A stretch of 64,000 nucleotides of DNA from Anaeramoeba ignava (taxonomy: Eukaryota > Metamonada > Anaeramoebidae): positions 124,001 to 188,000 of the forward strand of contig JAPDFW010000136.1 in the NCBI GenBank assembly GCA_028826165.1, read 5' to 3'. The notes below the pieces were generated by a model. That model saw only the letters and a program-made list of their open reading frames with translations. It was not told the origin of the DNA and made no database searches. Numbering within the stretch: position 1 is the stretch's first letter; each line of letters opens with the position of its first letter. The position numbers were made by a program, and so were the translations under genes. Below are positions 12,656-23,535 of this stretch, one piece after another.

Positions 12656-12849
12656 AAATTCTTTATTCTTCTTTTAAAAAAAAAAGAAAATTGTTTCGTC
12701 AAGTTTTATTCAATTATTTTTATTTTTAATCAATTAATTTTAATCATTTTTAATTTTCTTTTTTTATTTTTTTCATTTTTTTCTTTTAAATTTAACAACT
12801 CATCATAAAAAAGCAAAAAAAAAGCAACAAAAAAAAAGAAAAAAAAAAA

Positions 12850-14997
12850 ATGGAAAACGATAAAGAAGAAAAAAAAACAAAATCTCAAGCAGAACCAACT
12901 CTTCCAGAAGAGGAAAGAAAAGTTGGAAACACCGAAACAACTGAAAAAAGCAAACCCAAAGCGGATAGAAACGAAGATCAAGAAAAAATTGAGTTTGAAG
13001 CTGATTTACTTGACAAAGCATTTAAACCGATAAAAAAAGCAAATGTGATTCTTTTTGACAATCAATTAACAATTCAATTTGAAGATGAAAAACACACGTC
13101 AAACCTTGAAGAAGTTAAAATAGCTATCAATCCAAAAAAACCGACAGCTTTACGTTTATCAATTGAAAACGAAGTTTATTTCTTGAGTTTCTCAAACGAA
13201 TCTCAAGTGATTGCAATACGTGAAAGATTACAAGTCTCACAAACACCAAAAGAAATGGAAAATCCAGAAATTGCGGATAGAAACGAAGATCAAGAAAAAA
13301 TTGAGTTTGAAGCTGATTTACTTGACAAAGCATTTAAACCGATAAAAAAAGCAAATGTGATTCTTTTTGACAATCAATTAACAATTCAATTTGAAGATGA
13401 AAAACACACGTCAAATTTTGAAGAAGTTAAAATAGCTATCAATCCAAAAAAACCGACAGCTTTACGTTTATCAATTGAAAACGAAGTTTATTTCTTGAGT
13501 TTCTCAAACAAATCTCAAGTGATTGCAATACGTGAAAGATTACAAGTCTCACAAACACCAAAAGAAATGGAAAATCCAGAAATTGAAGAACATAACGGAA
13601 ACAAAAATGACAGTTTTTTTTCCAGTGAATATACAGCTAAAAAATATCCAGTAACTGTTTTTAATGAGACAACAAACGACTCTGAAAAAGGCGAGGCAGT
13701 TCTTAGTAAACTTGCTTTCCAACTCAAATTTGGCGAGACAATTTTTCCCAATTTAATGAAAAATAACGTCAGTTTTAAGCCGGAAAACGATCCAAAAAAA
13801 ATTCGACTTTTTTTCACTGAGCAAAAAAAAGGATTTTCCAGCATCGAAAAAAAAAACGATCTTGTCCTCGAATTTTTAAGCGAACATGCTTGTTCTGATT
13901 TCCAGGAAACCTTCCGCAACCGCAATTTTGAAAGAGAATACTCGTTTACTGTTGATCTTCTCAATGAAAAATATGAAAAGATTTCGCAAGCAAAATTGGT
14001 TCTTTTATCGCGAGTTATCAAAATTGTTATCGATGATACAACAACGCAAACGCCAATTTTTTCTGTCAAAGCCTCTTATAAAGAAAGACTTATTCGCCTT
14101 CAAATTTCCGATTCCAAATTTTATTATTTTTCTTTTTCTAGCACAAAAGCTCAAAGTCAATTTTTTCGCCTTTTTAAAGATGCTTATCAGGCATTGAAGT
14201 TAAAGCAAAAAGAAGCAGATAAAATTTCAACGGAATCCAAATTTTACGCTCAAATGGTCAGCAAATCAAAGCAAAATCTCGGAAAAGTTGACATCTCTTT
14301 GAGTTCTCTTCATTTCTTAATCAATTCGGAAAATCAAAATGATCCGCCAGAAAACTTGTTCAAAAAAAATTTAACTGTCAAAGAGCATCCAAATGACAAA
14401 ACAATTTTGATAGTTCTTACTGTAAAACAAAAGAAAAACATTTCGGATTGTTCAACTTCACTGTCAACTTATATTAAATTTGAAACGGAAGAAATTCGCG
14501 ATAATTTCAAATTCAAACTCACAAAATGTTTGGAAGAGTTTGAAAAAAGAGAAAAACTTCTTGGCGAAACAAAACAAGAGCAAACGACAATTCAAGAGCA
14601 AAAACACGAAACACCAAAAACAACTGACACAAACCAAGAGCAAAAACAAGAAGAGCAAAAACAAGATGAGCAAAAACATGATGAGCAAAAACATGATGAT
14701 CAAATTAAAGTTTTTCAAGTTGATCTAATGGATCGAAACATGACAATGATTGAAAAAACTCAACTTGAAATTCATGAAGACGAATTAATTGTTAAAACAA
14801 GTTATTCTTCTTATTCTTCAAAAAAAACTCCAATTATTGGCTTAAAAACTCATCCAACTCGTGTTGATTTATTAATGATCCAATTTTCCGACACAAATCG
14901 ATTCATTTATAAATTTTCAGATCCTTCTTTAAGAGCAGAATTTATTGAACTTTATAAATCAAAATTTTCAGAAGATATTGAGAAAAAAAACAATTAA
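12850..14997 (+). CDS. Multi-PH-like scaffold protein, copy A (six modules)
   Basis: Intronless, 715 residues, preceded by a purine-rich AAAAAAAAATGG start context. After a charged KE-rich head (1-46) come about six modules of ~90 residues with a PH-like pattern: a strand opening F-x-V/A-D-L-L/M-D, alternating strands, then a final (Y/F)-x-F-S-F segment and an amphipathic helix. Approximate spans are 47-137, 151-241, 262-360, 368-465, 480-580 and 625-710. Modules 1 and 2 are an almost perfect 312-base in-frame duplication, absent from copy B. A Q-E-Q-K-H-D linker at 590-625 varies between copies. No catalytic motif is seen. The PH-like assignment is a fold inference from the strand pattern, not a recognised signature. 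Possible role: membrane or protein scaffold. Confidence 0.75.
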   Translation: MENDKEEKKTKSQAEPTLPEEERKVGNTETTEKSKPKADRNEDQEKIEFEADLLDKAFKPIKKANVILFDNQLTIQFEDEKHTSNLEEVKIAINPKKPTALRLSIENEVYFLSFSNESQVIAIRERLQVSQTPKEMENPEIADRNEDQEKIEFEADLLDKAFKPIKKANVILFDNQLTIQFEDEKHTSNFEEVKIAINPKKPTALRLSIENEVYFLSFSNKSQVIAIRERLQVSQTPKEMENPEIEEHNGNKNDSFFSSEYTAKKYPVTVFNETTNDSEKGEAVLSKLAFQLKFGETIFPNLMKNNVSFKPENDPKKIRLFFTEQKKGFSSIEKKNDLVLEFLSEHACSDFQETFRNRNFEREYSFTVDLLNEKYEKISQAKLVLLSRVIKIVIDDTTTQTPIFSVKASYKERLIRLQISDSKFYYFSFSSTKAQSQFFRLFKDAYQALKLKQKEADKISTESKFYAQMVSKSKQNLGKVDISLSSLHFLINSENQNDPPENLFKKNLTVKEHPNDKTILIVLTVKQKKNISDCSTSLSTYIKFETEEIRDNFKFKLTKCLEEFEKREKLLGETKQEQTTIQEQKHETPKTTDTNQEQKQEEQKQDEQKHDEQKHDDQIKVFQVDLMDRNMTMIEKTQLEIHEDELIVKTSYSSYSSKKTPIIGLKTHPTRVDLLMIQFSDTNRFIYKFSDPSLRAEFIELYKSKFSEDIEKKNN

Positions 14998-15254
14998 TTT
15001 TTTCTTTCTTCTTTTTTTTTTTTCCTTTTCTTCATCTTTAATTTTTTTTTTTCTTTCTTTTTCAAATAACAACAACAAAACAAAAATAAAATTAATTATT
15101 AATTTAAATTTATTCTTATTTTTTATATTTTTATTTATTTTCAAAATCCACTTTTTTTATTCATTTTTTTTTTTTAAATTTTTTTTTTTCATTTTTTTCC
15201 TTTTTTTTAAAAACAAAAACAACAAAAAACAAAAAACAAAAAACAAAAAACAAA

Positions 15255-16805
15255 ATGGATAATAATAATAATAACCAAATTCAAAATGCAAATCAAAATC
15301 AAAATCAAAATGAAATGAAAAATTTAGAAAAAAAAGTAACAAAAAATTTAATTAAAGATTATTCAAACCTTTTAAATGGAAATTCATTTAAAGACTTTTC
15401 AATTTTTGTTGAGAATAAATCAAATCCTTTTGAAATTAAAGTTCATAAATCAATTTTATCTTCAAGATCTCCTTTTTTTAATGAATCATTAAGGCAAGAA
15501 TCTCTTTCTATTTCTTTAAATCAATTTAATAAAAAAGAAATGGAATCAATTTTGAGTTATATTTATTATGGAAATATTTCTTTTGAGAATCAAGAAAATC
15601 TTATTCAATTATTAGAAATTTCAATTTATTTTAAATTAAATTTATTGAAAGAAATTATTCAAAAAAAAATTTTAAATTCAATTAATTATTCAAATTTTTT
15701 CCAATTTTTATTCCAAAATTGAAATTTAAATTCAAATGAAATTGAAATAAAATGTTTTGAATTAATAAATCAAAATTTTTCCCAAATTCAAAATAATGAG
15801 AATTTATTCAATTTAACTAAAGAAGAAATTATCAAATTTATTCAATTTAAACAAGAAAAAAAAGAAATTTTTCAATTTGATTTCTTTCAATTTTTAAATA
15901 ATTGGATTAAAAAAAGAGTTAAATCATTAAAATTAAAGAAATCTAAGCACAAAATGAATGAAAAGAAAAGATTATTTCATTCTTTTTTTTCATTATTTGA
16001 TAAAGATTCAATTTCAAAACAAGATTTTGATAAATTAAAACAATTTGATTTTTTTCCTAAATCTTTTTTAGTTGATATTCAAAACAAAGTTATTCAAGAT
16101 AATCAAAAAGAAATTGAAAACAAAGAGAAGGAAATTGAAGATAAATGGAAGAAAGAAGTTGAGAAAATGAAACCTGTTTTTGATGAATATGAAAAAGAAT
16201 TTAAAGAAATCCAAAAGAAATTGGAACCAATCAGAAAGAATTTTCCTCAATTTTCAGAAACAAGAATTATTACAGAAGAAGAATATGTTAAAAAATTACA
16301 AGAATGGATAAATGATAATGATTTTTTTTCTAAAATGAAAAAAGGATTTTCAGCAAAAAGAGATGGATTTAATTCTCAAAATTGGCATAAAGCAGTTGAT
16401 GGGAAAAGAGAAACATTAGTTATTATCAAAACAAAACAAAATTTTATTTTTGGAGGTTTTACTCAAGTTGGATTTAAACATTCACAAAGTGGAGGATGCA
16501 TTAATGATTCAAATGCATTTATTTTTTCATTAAGAAATGATAAAGGGGATAGAATACCTGCAAAGTTTACATATAAAAATGATGGTTATGCAATTCATTC
16601 TGGTTTAAGTTATGGTCCAACATTTGGTTATGAAGGAAATCCTGATTTCGGTTTTAATTCTAATTTAAAAGTTGGTTATTCAAATTTTGGTAATAGTTAT
16701 AATCTACCTAATGGAATTACTTATGAATCAAATGAAGCTAAAAGTTATTTAGCTGGTTCTTATAAATCATGGGTTGTTGATGAACTTGAAACTTATTTCA
16801 TTTAA
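15255..16805 (+). CDS. BTB-BACK-TLDc protein with an internal TGA
   Basis: One continuous frame of 517 codons apart from a single TGA at 15720-15722 (codon 156). N-terminal BTB (about residues 35-120, with IKVHKSILSSRSPFF), BACK-like helices (to about 230), a Glu/Lys coiled coil (about 275-335), then a TLDc-type domain (about 355-515) with DGFNSQNWHKAVDGK, FGGFTQVGF, NAFIFSL and the end SWVVDELETYFI. BTB-TLDc proteins are common in amoeboid protists; their molecular roles are poorly defined. No GT near the TGA would allow an intron to remove it. TGA is a normal stop in this genome (PSI, G-alpha, eIF5A and DnaJ genes), so this is a nonsense mutation, a sequence error, or two split genes; a second start exists at 15954. 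Confidence 0.8.
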
Positions 16806-18482
16806 AAAATTAATTAATAATAAGAAAATCAAACTTTTTTTTTTTAATTTTTTTTTTCAAAATTTAATTCAATTTTAATTTACTTTTAATCAAATTAATT
16901 TCTTTAAAATAATAAATAAGAAACAAATTTAATTTTAAATAATTTAATTTTAATTTAAAATATTTATTAAAAATTTAATTAATAAAAAATAATCCAAAAA
17001 AAAAAATAATAAATTTTAAAAAATTGAATATTTTTAATATAATAAATAAAAATAAAAATTGAAAATAGAAATTAATAATAATTAAATTTAAATTCATTAA
17101 TTAAAATATTAAAATAAAAATCAAATAAAATTTATTATTAATTAATATTTAAATATTAATAAATTATAATCAAAATCAAAAAATAGAATAATTAGTAAAT
17201 TATTTTTTTAGAAAGTTTATCTTATTCAATCATGTTAAATTCAATTTATTTAAAATTTTTTAATTTTTTAATTTTATTTTTTAATATATTTTATTATAAT
17301 TAAAATTGGAATAATAAATAAATAAAAATATTAAGTTAATAAATAATAACATTATATTAAATTAAAATAGAATAAATTTAAATTAAATTATTATTAAATA
17401 TTATTAAAATTAAATACTTATCTTTATTAAAATATTTATTCCACTTTTTAATATATTTTATTATAATTAAAATTGAAATAATAAATAATCAAAAATATTA
17501 ATATAATAAATAAAAATATTATATCAAATTAAAATAAAATAAATTTAAATTAAATTATTATTAAATATTATTAAAATTAAATATATATCTTTATTAAAAT
17601 ATTTCAATTTTCTTTTCAATTTTATTAAATTATTGAGAATAATTTTATATTATTTTAAATAAAGAAATATTAATAAAATATATAAAATATAATTAATTTC
17701 AAATTTAATTATTTAATATTCTTAATTCCATTTTTGAAATAAATTAATAAAAATATTTTATTAATTTTATTTAATTATTGGGAATAATTTTATATTATTT
17801 TTAAATAAAGAAATATTAATAAAATATATAAAATATAATTAATTTTGAAATTTAGTTATTTAATATTCTTTATTCCATTTTTGAAATAAAATTAATTAAA
17901 ATATTTTATTAATTTTATTAAATTATTGGGAATTATTTTATATTATTTTTAAATAAAGAAATATTAATAAATATATAAAATATAATTAATTTGAAATTTA
18001 GTTATTTAATATTCTTTATTCCATTTTTGAAATAAATTAATTAAAATATTTTATTTATTTTATTAAATTATTGGGAATTATTTTATATTATTTTAAATAA
18101 AAGAAATATTAATAAATATATAAAATATAATTAATTTGAAATTTAGTTATTTAATATTCTTTTATTCCATTTTTGAAATAAATTAATTAAAATATTTTAT
18201 TAATTTTATTAAATTATTGGGAATTATTTTTATATTATTTTAAATAAAGAAATATTAATAAAAATATATAAAATAGAATTAATTTCAAATTTAATTATTT
18301 AATATTCCTTATTTCATTTTTGAAATAAATTAATTAAAACATTTTATTAATTTTATTAAATTATTTAGAATAAGTTTATATTATTTTAAATAAAGAAATA
18401 TTAATAAAATATATAAAATATAATTAATTTCAAATTTAATTATTTAATATTCTTAATTCCATTTTTGAAATAAATTAATTAA
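16806..18482. repeat. Intergenic AT satellite, ~145-base unit
   Basis: No gene seen. From about 17200 there are two copies of a ~170-base unit (starting near 17277 and 17450). From about 17630 to 18480 there are about six copies of a unit containing TTATTGGGAATAATTTTATATT and TTTAATATTCTTAATTCCATTTTTG. The GGGAAT-equivalent marker recurs at about 17635, 17780, 17928, 18073, 18219 and 18367, a spacing of 145-148 bases. The array ends exactly at the duplication breakpoint at 18483. Confidence 0.85.
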
Positions 18483-18808
18483 AAAGATTTTATAATTGAA
18501 AGAAAAGAAAAACAATATAAATTTCCTAAATTAATATTAATAATGAGAAGTGAATTATATCGAGGAATGTTTTTATCTGTAAATGAATATACTTCTAATA
18601 AAGTTACAGATTATAGTGAATTAAGTGATAAATCATTTCAAATATTTGAATATTGGATTTATTCAAATCAAATTAAAGAAGAAATTGAAATTACACAAAA
18701 AATAATTGAAGAAATTAAAACTGGAATTGATTATTTTCAATTAAATCAAACAAATCCAAATTTATTTGATTTAATAATTAACAAAATTAAAATTAAAATT
18801 AAAATTTA
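18483..18808 (+). pseudogene. Truncated 3' end of the RCC1-BTB gene
   Basis: Near-identical to 10391-10707, starting abruptly at AAAGATTTTATAATTG after satellite DNA. It encodes only the last BTB part (IMRSELYRGMFLSV... to ...LFDLIINKIKIK, about 88 residues from an internal Met at 18543). It lacks the RCC1 blades and the first BTB segment, so it is read as a duplication remnant. Short expression from the internal Met cannot be excluded. Confidence 0.85.
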
Positions 18809-18892
18809 AATTAAAATTAAAATAAAAATCATTTTTCATTTTACATTTTTAATTTTTTTAATTTTTTAATTTAAAAACAAAAGAAAAGAAGA

Positions 18893-21068
18893 ATGCAAAT
18901 AATAATAATAACAATAATAATAATTACACTATTATTTGGAGAAGTATTAAACCAATGTTTTATATATAGCGATTGTACGAGTTGTTTAGAAAACGAATGT
19001 TCACTATGGTGTGAGTATACATTTGGAGTTGGGATATGTATTGAAGGAGAAGGGAGTTGTTATGGAAGAGAAGTAAACTACGTAGAAGAATGTCACAATG
19101 AAACGAATTGCGGTTCATATGATTGCTATTCGTGTATTAACGCTGATGAAAGTGAGAGATGCAATTGGTGTGATTGGTCTTCAGGTTTTGGATTGTGTTT
19201 TGATTCCGCTCAAAATGCTAATTATTATCTTTGTCCTTATGAAAATGTTATCGATCCAAATCTTCAGTCTTTTGATTGCTCTTATGGTTGCTCTTCTAAT
19301 TCTGCTTGTAGTGAATGCCAAGCAGATACTTCTTGTAGTTGGTGTGATTTGGATGGAATTGCTTCTTGTGTTGCTAAAGAATCTTGTGTCTCTCCTCTTT
19401 CTTGTCTTGGTTGTATGTTTTTTATTTATTAATTTATTTATTAATTTATTTATAAATTTATTTACAAATTTATTTACAAATTTATTTACTAATTTATTTA
19501 TTAATTTATTTACAAATTTATTTACAAATTTATTTATTAATTTATTTATTAATTTATTTATTAATTTATTTATTAATTTATTTATTAATTTATTTATTAA
19601 TTTATTTATTAATTTATTTATTAAATTTATTTATAAATTTATTTATTAATTTATTTACAAATTTATTTATTAATTTTATTTATTAAATTATTTATTAAAT
19701 TATTTATTAATTTATTTATTAATTTATTTACAAATTTATTTATTAATTTTATTTATTAAATTATTTATTAAATTTATTTATAAATTAATTTCAAAATCGG
19801 ATAAAAATTTATTTATTAATTTATTTATCAATTTATTTATTAATTTATTTTAATTTATTTATTAATTTATTTATTAATTTATTTATTAATTTATTTATCA
19901 ATTTTATTTATAAATTTATTTTTATTAATTTATTTATTAATTTATTTATTAATTTTATTTTTATTAAATTATTTTTATTAAATTTATTTATAATTTATTT
20001 ATTAATTTATTTACAAATTTATTTTACAAATTTATTTACAAATCGGATAAAAATTTATTTATTAATTTATTTATTAATTTATTTATTAATATATTTACAA
20101 ATTTATTTATTAATTTATTTATAAATTTATTTACAAATTTATTTATTAATTTATTTATAAATTTATTTATTAATTTATTTATTAATTTATTTACTAAATT
20201 TATTTACAAATTTATTTCAAAATCGGATAAAAATTTATTTATTAATTTATTTATTAATTTATTTACAAATTTATTTATTAATTTATTTACAAATTTATTT
20301 ATAAATTTATTTATTAATTTATTTACAAAATTTATTTATTAATTTATTTATTAATTTATTTCAAAATCGGATAAAAATTTATTTATTAATTTATTTATTA
20401 ATTTATTTATTAATTTATTTACAAATCGGATAAAAATTTATTTACAAAATTATTTATTAATTTATTTATTAATATATTTACAAATTTATTTATTAATTTA
20501 TTTATTAATATATTTACAAATTTATTTATTAATTTATTTACAAATTTATTTACAAATTTATTTACAAATTTATTTATTAATTTATTTATTAATTTATTTA
20601 TTAATTAATTTCAAAATCGGATAAAAATTTATTAAAAAATTAAAAGGCGCTTCAATTTCAGGATGTGGAAATTGTTTATTGGAAAATTGCTTCTATTTCC
20701 AAAACATAACACCAAGTTGGATTGATGGAGAAATCGCATATAACGGAATCTGTCAATCATCAACACAAAATCCACCATCAGGAACAATTCTCATCAACAA
20801 CACAGAAGAATGCCAAGAATTCATTGACGAATGTTCACCTGAAGAAACATGCACAGGTTGTTTAAATACTGAAAATTGTGGTTGGTGTTTGGATTCTGAA
20901 GAAAGCCCTATTGAAAACGGTCGATGTAAACATGCTTTGGAAATTATTAATAAAGAAGATATTTGTCCTTATCTTCGTGTGTCTTGTTTTGATGGATCTT
21001 TCGCTTCATTTCTTTCTCTCAGTTTATTCACCTTTTGTTTTTCTCTTTCCGTTTTATTTTTCTTTTGA
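18893..21068 (+). CDS. Secreted cysteine-rich PSI-type surface protein (copy B)
   Basis: Exons 18893-19412 and 20647-21068, joined T|GC in phase 1; 313 residues, TGA stop. It is one Ile shorter than copy A in the signal peptide and otherwise almost the same protein: signal peptide, about five PSI-like Cys modules and a GPI-like hydrophobic end. Very few substitutions separate the copies, so the duplication is recent or kept uniform by conversion, although the intron has grown to 1234 bases against 911. Followed at 21312 by the multi-PH copy, same order as in segment A. Function unknown; probably surface-exposed. Confidence 0.85.
19413..20646 (+). repeat. Intron of TTTATTAATTTATTTACAAA repeats, expanded copy
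   Basis: Same repeat type and same GTATGTT...AAAAG borders as the intron at 11323, but 323 bases longer and with a different order of variants. AATCGGATAAAAATT units recur at about 19794, 20041, 20219, 20366, 20425 and 20615. Confidence 0.95.
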
Positions 21069-21311
21069 AAATTCTTTATTCTTCTTTTAAAAAAAAAAGA
21101 AAATTGTTTCGTCAAGTTTTATTCAATTATTTTTATTTTTAATCATTTTTAATTTTAATCATTTTTAATTTTAATTTTTTTATTTAAAAAAAGAAGAAAA
21201 AAAAATTTTTTTCAAATTTTCATTTTTTCATTTTTTTCATTTTTTTCTTTTAAATTTAACAACTCATCATAAAAAAGCAAAAAAAAAACAACAAAAAAAA
21301 AGAAAAAAAAA

Positions 21312-23147
21312 ATGGAAAACGATAAAGAAGAAAAAAAAACAAAATCTCAAGCAGAACCAAGTCTTCCAGAAGAGGAAAGAAAAGTTGGAAACACCGAAAC
21401 AACTGAAAAAAGCAAACCCAAAGCGGATAGAAACGAAGATCAAGAAAAAATTGAGTTTGAAGCTGATTTACTTGACAAAGCATTTAAACCGATAAAAAAA
21501 GCAAATGTGATTCTTTTTGACAATCAATTAACAATTCAATTTGAAGATGAAAAACACACGTCAAATTTTGAAGAAGTTAAAATAGCTATCAATCCAAAAA
21601 AACCGACAGCTTTACGTTTATCAATTGAAAACGAAGTTTATTTCTTGAGTTTCTCAAAAGAATCTCAAGTGATTGCAATACGTGAAAGATTACAAGTCTC
21701 ACAAACACCAAAAGAAATGGAAAATCCAGAAATTGAAGAACATAACGGAAACAAAAATGACAGTTTTTTTTCCAGTGAATCTGCAGCTAAAAAATATCCA
21801 GTAACTGTTTTTAATGAGACAACAAATGACACTGAAAAAGGCGAGGCAGTTCTTAGTAAACTTGCTTTCCAACTCAAATTTGGCGAGACAATTTTTCCCA
21901 ATTTAATGAAAAATAACGTCAGTTTTAAGCCGGAAAACGATCCAAAAAAAATTCGACTTTTTTTCACTGAGCAAAAAAAAGGATTTTGCAGCATCAAAAA
22001 AAAAAACGATCTTGTCCTCGAATTTTTAAGCGAACATGCTTGTTCTGATTTCCAGGAAACCTTCCGCAACCGCAATTTTGAGAGAGAATACTCGTTTACT
22101 GTTGATCTTCTCAATGAAAAATATGAAAAGATTTCGCAAGCAAAATTGGTTCTTTTATCGCGAGTTATCAAAATTGTTATCGATGATACAACAACGCAAA
22201 CGTCAATTGTTTCTGTCAAAGCCACTTCTAAAGGAAGAATTATTCGCCTTCAAATTTCCGATTCCAAAATTTATTATTTTTCTTTTTCTGATGCAAAATC
22301 CCAAAATCAATTTTTTCGCCTTTTTAAAGATGCCTATCAGGCATTGAAGTTAAAGCAAAAAGAAGCAGATAAAATTTCAACGGAATCCAAATTTTACGCT
22401 CAAATGGTCAACAAATCAAAGCAAAACCTCGGAAAAGTTGACATCTCTTTGAGTTCTCTTCATTTCTTAATCAATTCGGAAAATCAAAATGATCCGCCAG
22501 AAAACTTGTTCAAAAAAAATTTAACTGTCAAAGAGCATCCAAATGACAAAACAATTTTGATAGTTCTTACTGCAAAACAAAAGAAAAACATTTGGGATTG
22601 TTCAACTTCACTGTCAACTTATATTAAATTTGAAACGGAAGAAATTCGTGATAATTTCAAATTCAAACTCACAAAATGTTTGGAAGAGTTTGAAAAAAGA
22701 GAAAAACTTCTTGGCGAAACAAAACAAGAGCAAACGACAATTCAAGAGCAAAAATACGAAACACCAAAAACAAATGACACAAACCAAGAGCAAAAACAAG
22801 ATGAGCAAAAACATGATGATCAAAAACATGATGATCAAAAACATGATGAGCAAATTAAAGTTTTTCAAGTTGATCTAATGGATCAAAACACGACAATGAT
22901 TGAAAAAACTCAACTTGAAATTCATGAAGACGAATTAATTGTTAAAACAAGTTATTCTTCTTATTCTTCAAAAAAAACTCCAATTATTGGTTTCAAAATT
23001 CATCCAACTCATGATGATTTATTAATGATCCAATTTTCCGGCACAAGTCGATTCATTTATAAATTTTCAGATCCTTCTTTAAGAGCAGAATTTATTGAAC
23101 TTTATAAATCAAAATTTTCGGAAGATATTGAGAAAAAAAACAATTAA
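21312..23147 (+). CDS. Multi-PH-like scaffold protein, copy B (five modules)
   Basis: Intronless, 611 residues: exactly 104 fewer than copy A, because the first module is single. Head and module order are otherwise the same (about 47-137, 158-256, 264-361, 376-476 and 521-606), with a Q-D/E-E/D-Q-K-H-D linker. Most differences from copy A are in the third module (for example VSVKATSKGRIIRL in place of FSVKASYKERLIRL) and the last (HPTHDDL versus HPTRVDL). No catalytic or metal-binding motif is seen. It shares its strand pattern with the 1476-residue protein at 56377-60883, which makes this a family of at least three here. Confidence 0.75.
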   Translation: MENDKEEKKTKSQAEPSLPEEERKVGNTETTEKSKPKADRNEDQEKIEFEADLLDKAFKPIKKANVILFDNQLTIQFEDEKHTSNFEEVKIAINPKKPTALRLSIENEVYFLSFSKESQVIAIRERLQVSQTPKEMENPEIEEHNGNKNDSFFSSESAAKKYPVTVFNETTNDTEKGEAVLSKLAFQLKFGETIFPNLMKNNVSFKPENDPKKIRLFFTEQKKGFCSIKKKNDLVLEFLSEHACSDFQETFRNRNFEREYSFTVDLLNEKYEKISQAKLVLLSRVIKIVIDDTTTQTSIVSVKATSKGRIIRLQISDSKIYYFSFSDAKSQNQFFRLFKDAYQALKLKQKEADKISTESKFYAQMVNKSKQNLGKVDISLSSLHFLINSENQNDPPENLFKKNLTVKEHPNDKTILIVLTAKQKKNIWDCSTSLSTYIKFETEEIRDNFKFKLTKCLEEFEKREKLLGETKQEQTTIQEQKYETPKTNDTNQEQKQDEQKHDDQKHDDQKHDEQIKVFQVDLMDQNTTMIEKTQLEIHEDELIVKTSYSSYSSKKTPIIGFKIHPTHDDLLMIQFSGTSRFIYKFSDPSLRAEFIELYKSKFSEDIEKKNN

Positions 23148-23535
23148 TTTTTTCTTTCTTTTTTTTTTCCTTTTCTTCATCTTTAATTTTTTTTTTCTTT
23201 CTTTTTCAAATAACAACAACAAAACAACAATAAAAAAAAAAATTAAACAAAAAAAAATTAGTAATTTTTTTATTTGTGACGTTTTTCATATTTTATTTTA
23301 TTTTAAAAGAAAACAAAAAGAAAAAATTATTTAAAATCAATCAAAAAAAAAGTTTTTTTTTTCATTTTTCATTTTTCATTTTTTTATTTCCTTTTTTTTT
23401 TTATAAAACTTTTTACTTCTTATTCTTTTTTTTTTTTTGCTTTTTACTCTTTGACTTTTTCTCTGTTAATTCCTTTTAATTTCTTAAAAACCAAAAAAAA
23501 AAATTTATATTAAAAAACAAAAAAAAAAATTTTCA
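23148..23535. other. Intergenic spacer upstream of G-alpha
   Basis: The tail of the duplication to about 23232, then T-rich and A-rich runs. A TGACGT-like sequence (GTGACGTTTTT) lies near 23277. No gene is seen. The A-rich run just before 23536 is the usual start context in this window. Confidence 0.5.

Larger units (their letters stand above)
10391..15082 (+). repeat. Segmental duplication, copy A
   Basis: From AAAAAGATTTTATAATTG inside the RCC1-BTB gene to about 85 bases past the multi-PH gene, this segment is near-identical to 18483-23232. It contains the 3' end of the BTB gene, a PSI gene and a multi-PH gene. Exons differ by scattered substitutions, while repeat-bearing parts differ in length. 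Confidence 0.95.
18483..23232 (+). repeat. Segmental duplication, copy B
   Basis: The partner of 10391-15082, in direct orientation with an offset of about 8.1 kb. Similarity is lost on the left at the satellite boundary and on the right after the CAAATAACAACAACAAAAC sequence, where the two downstream genes (BTB-TLDc versus G-alpha) differ. Confidence 0.95.

Noticed and set aside
13515-14069. Minus-strand frame opposite the multi-PH gene (also at 21665-22225)
   Set aside because: Present in both duplicates only because the sense gene is conserved; no similarity to a known protein, and the sense frame explains the region fully.
15720-15722. TGA recoded as Trp or selenocysteine
   Set aside because: TGA ends the PSI, G-alpha, eIF5A and DnaJ genes here, and I see no selenocysteine-type context; a local nonsense change or error is simpler.
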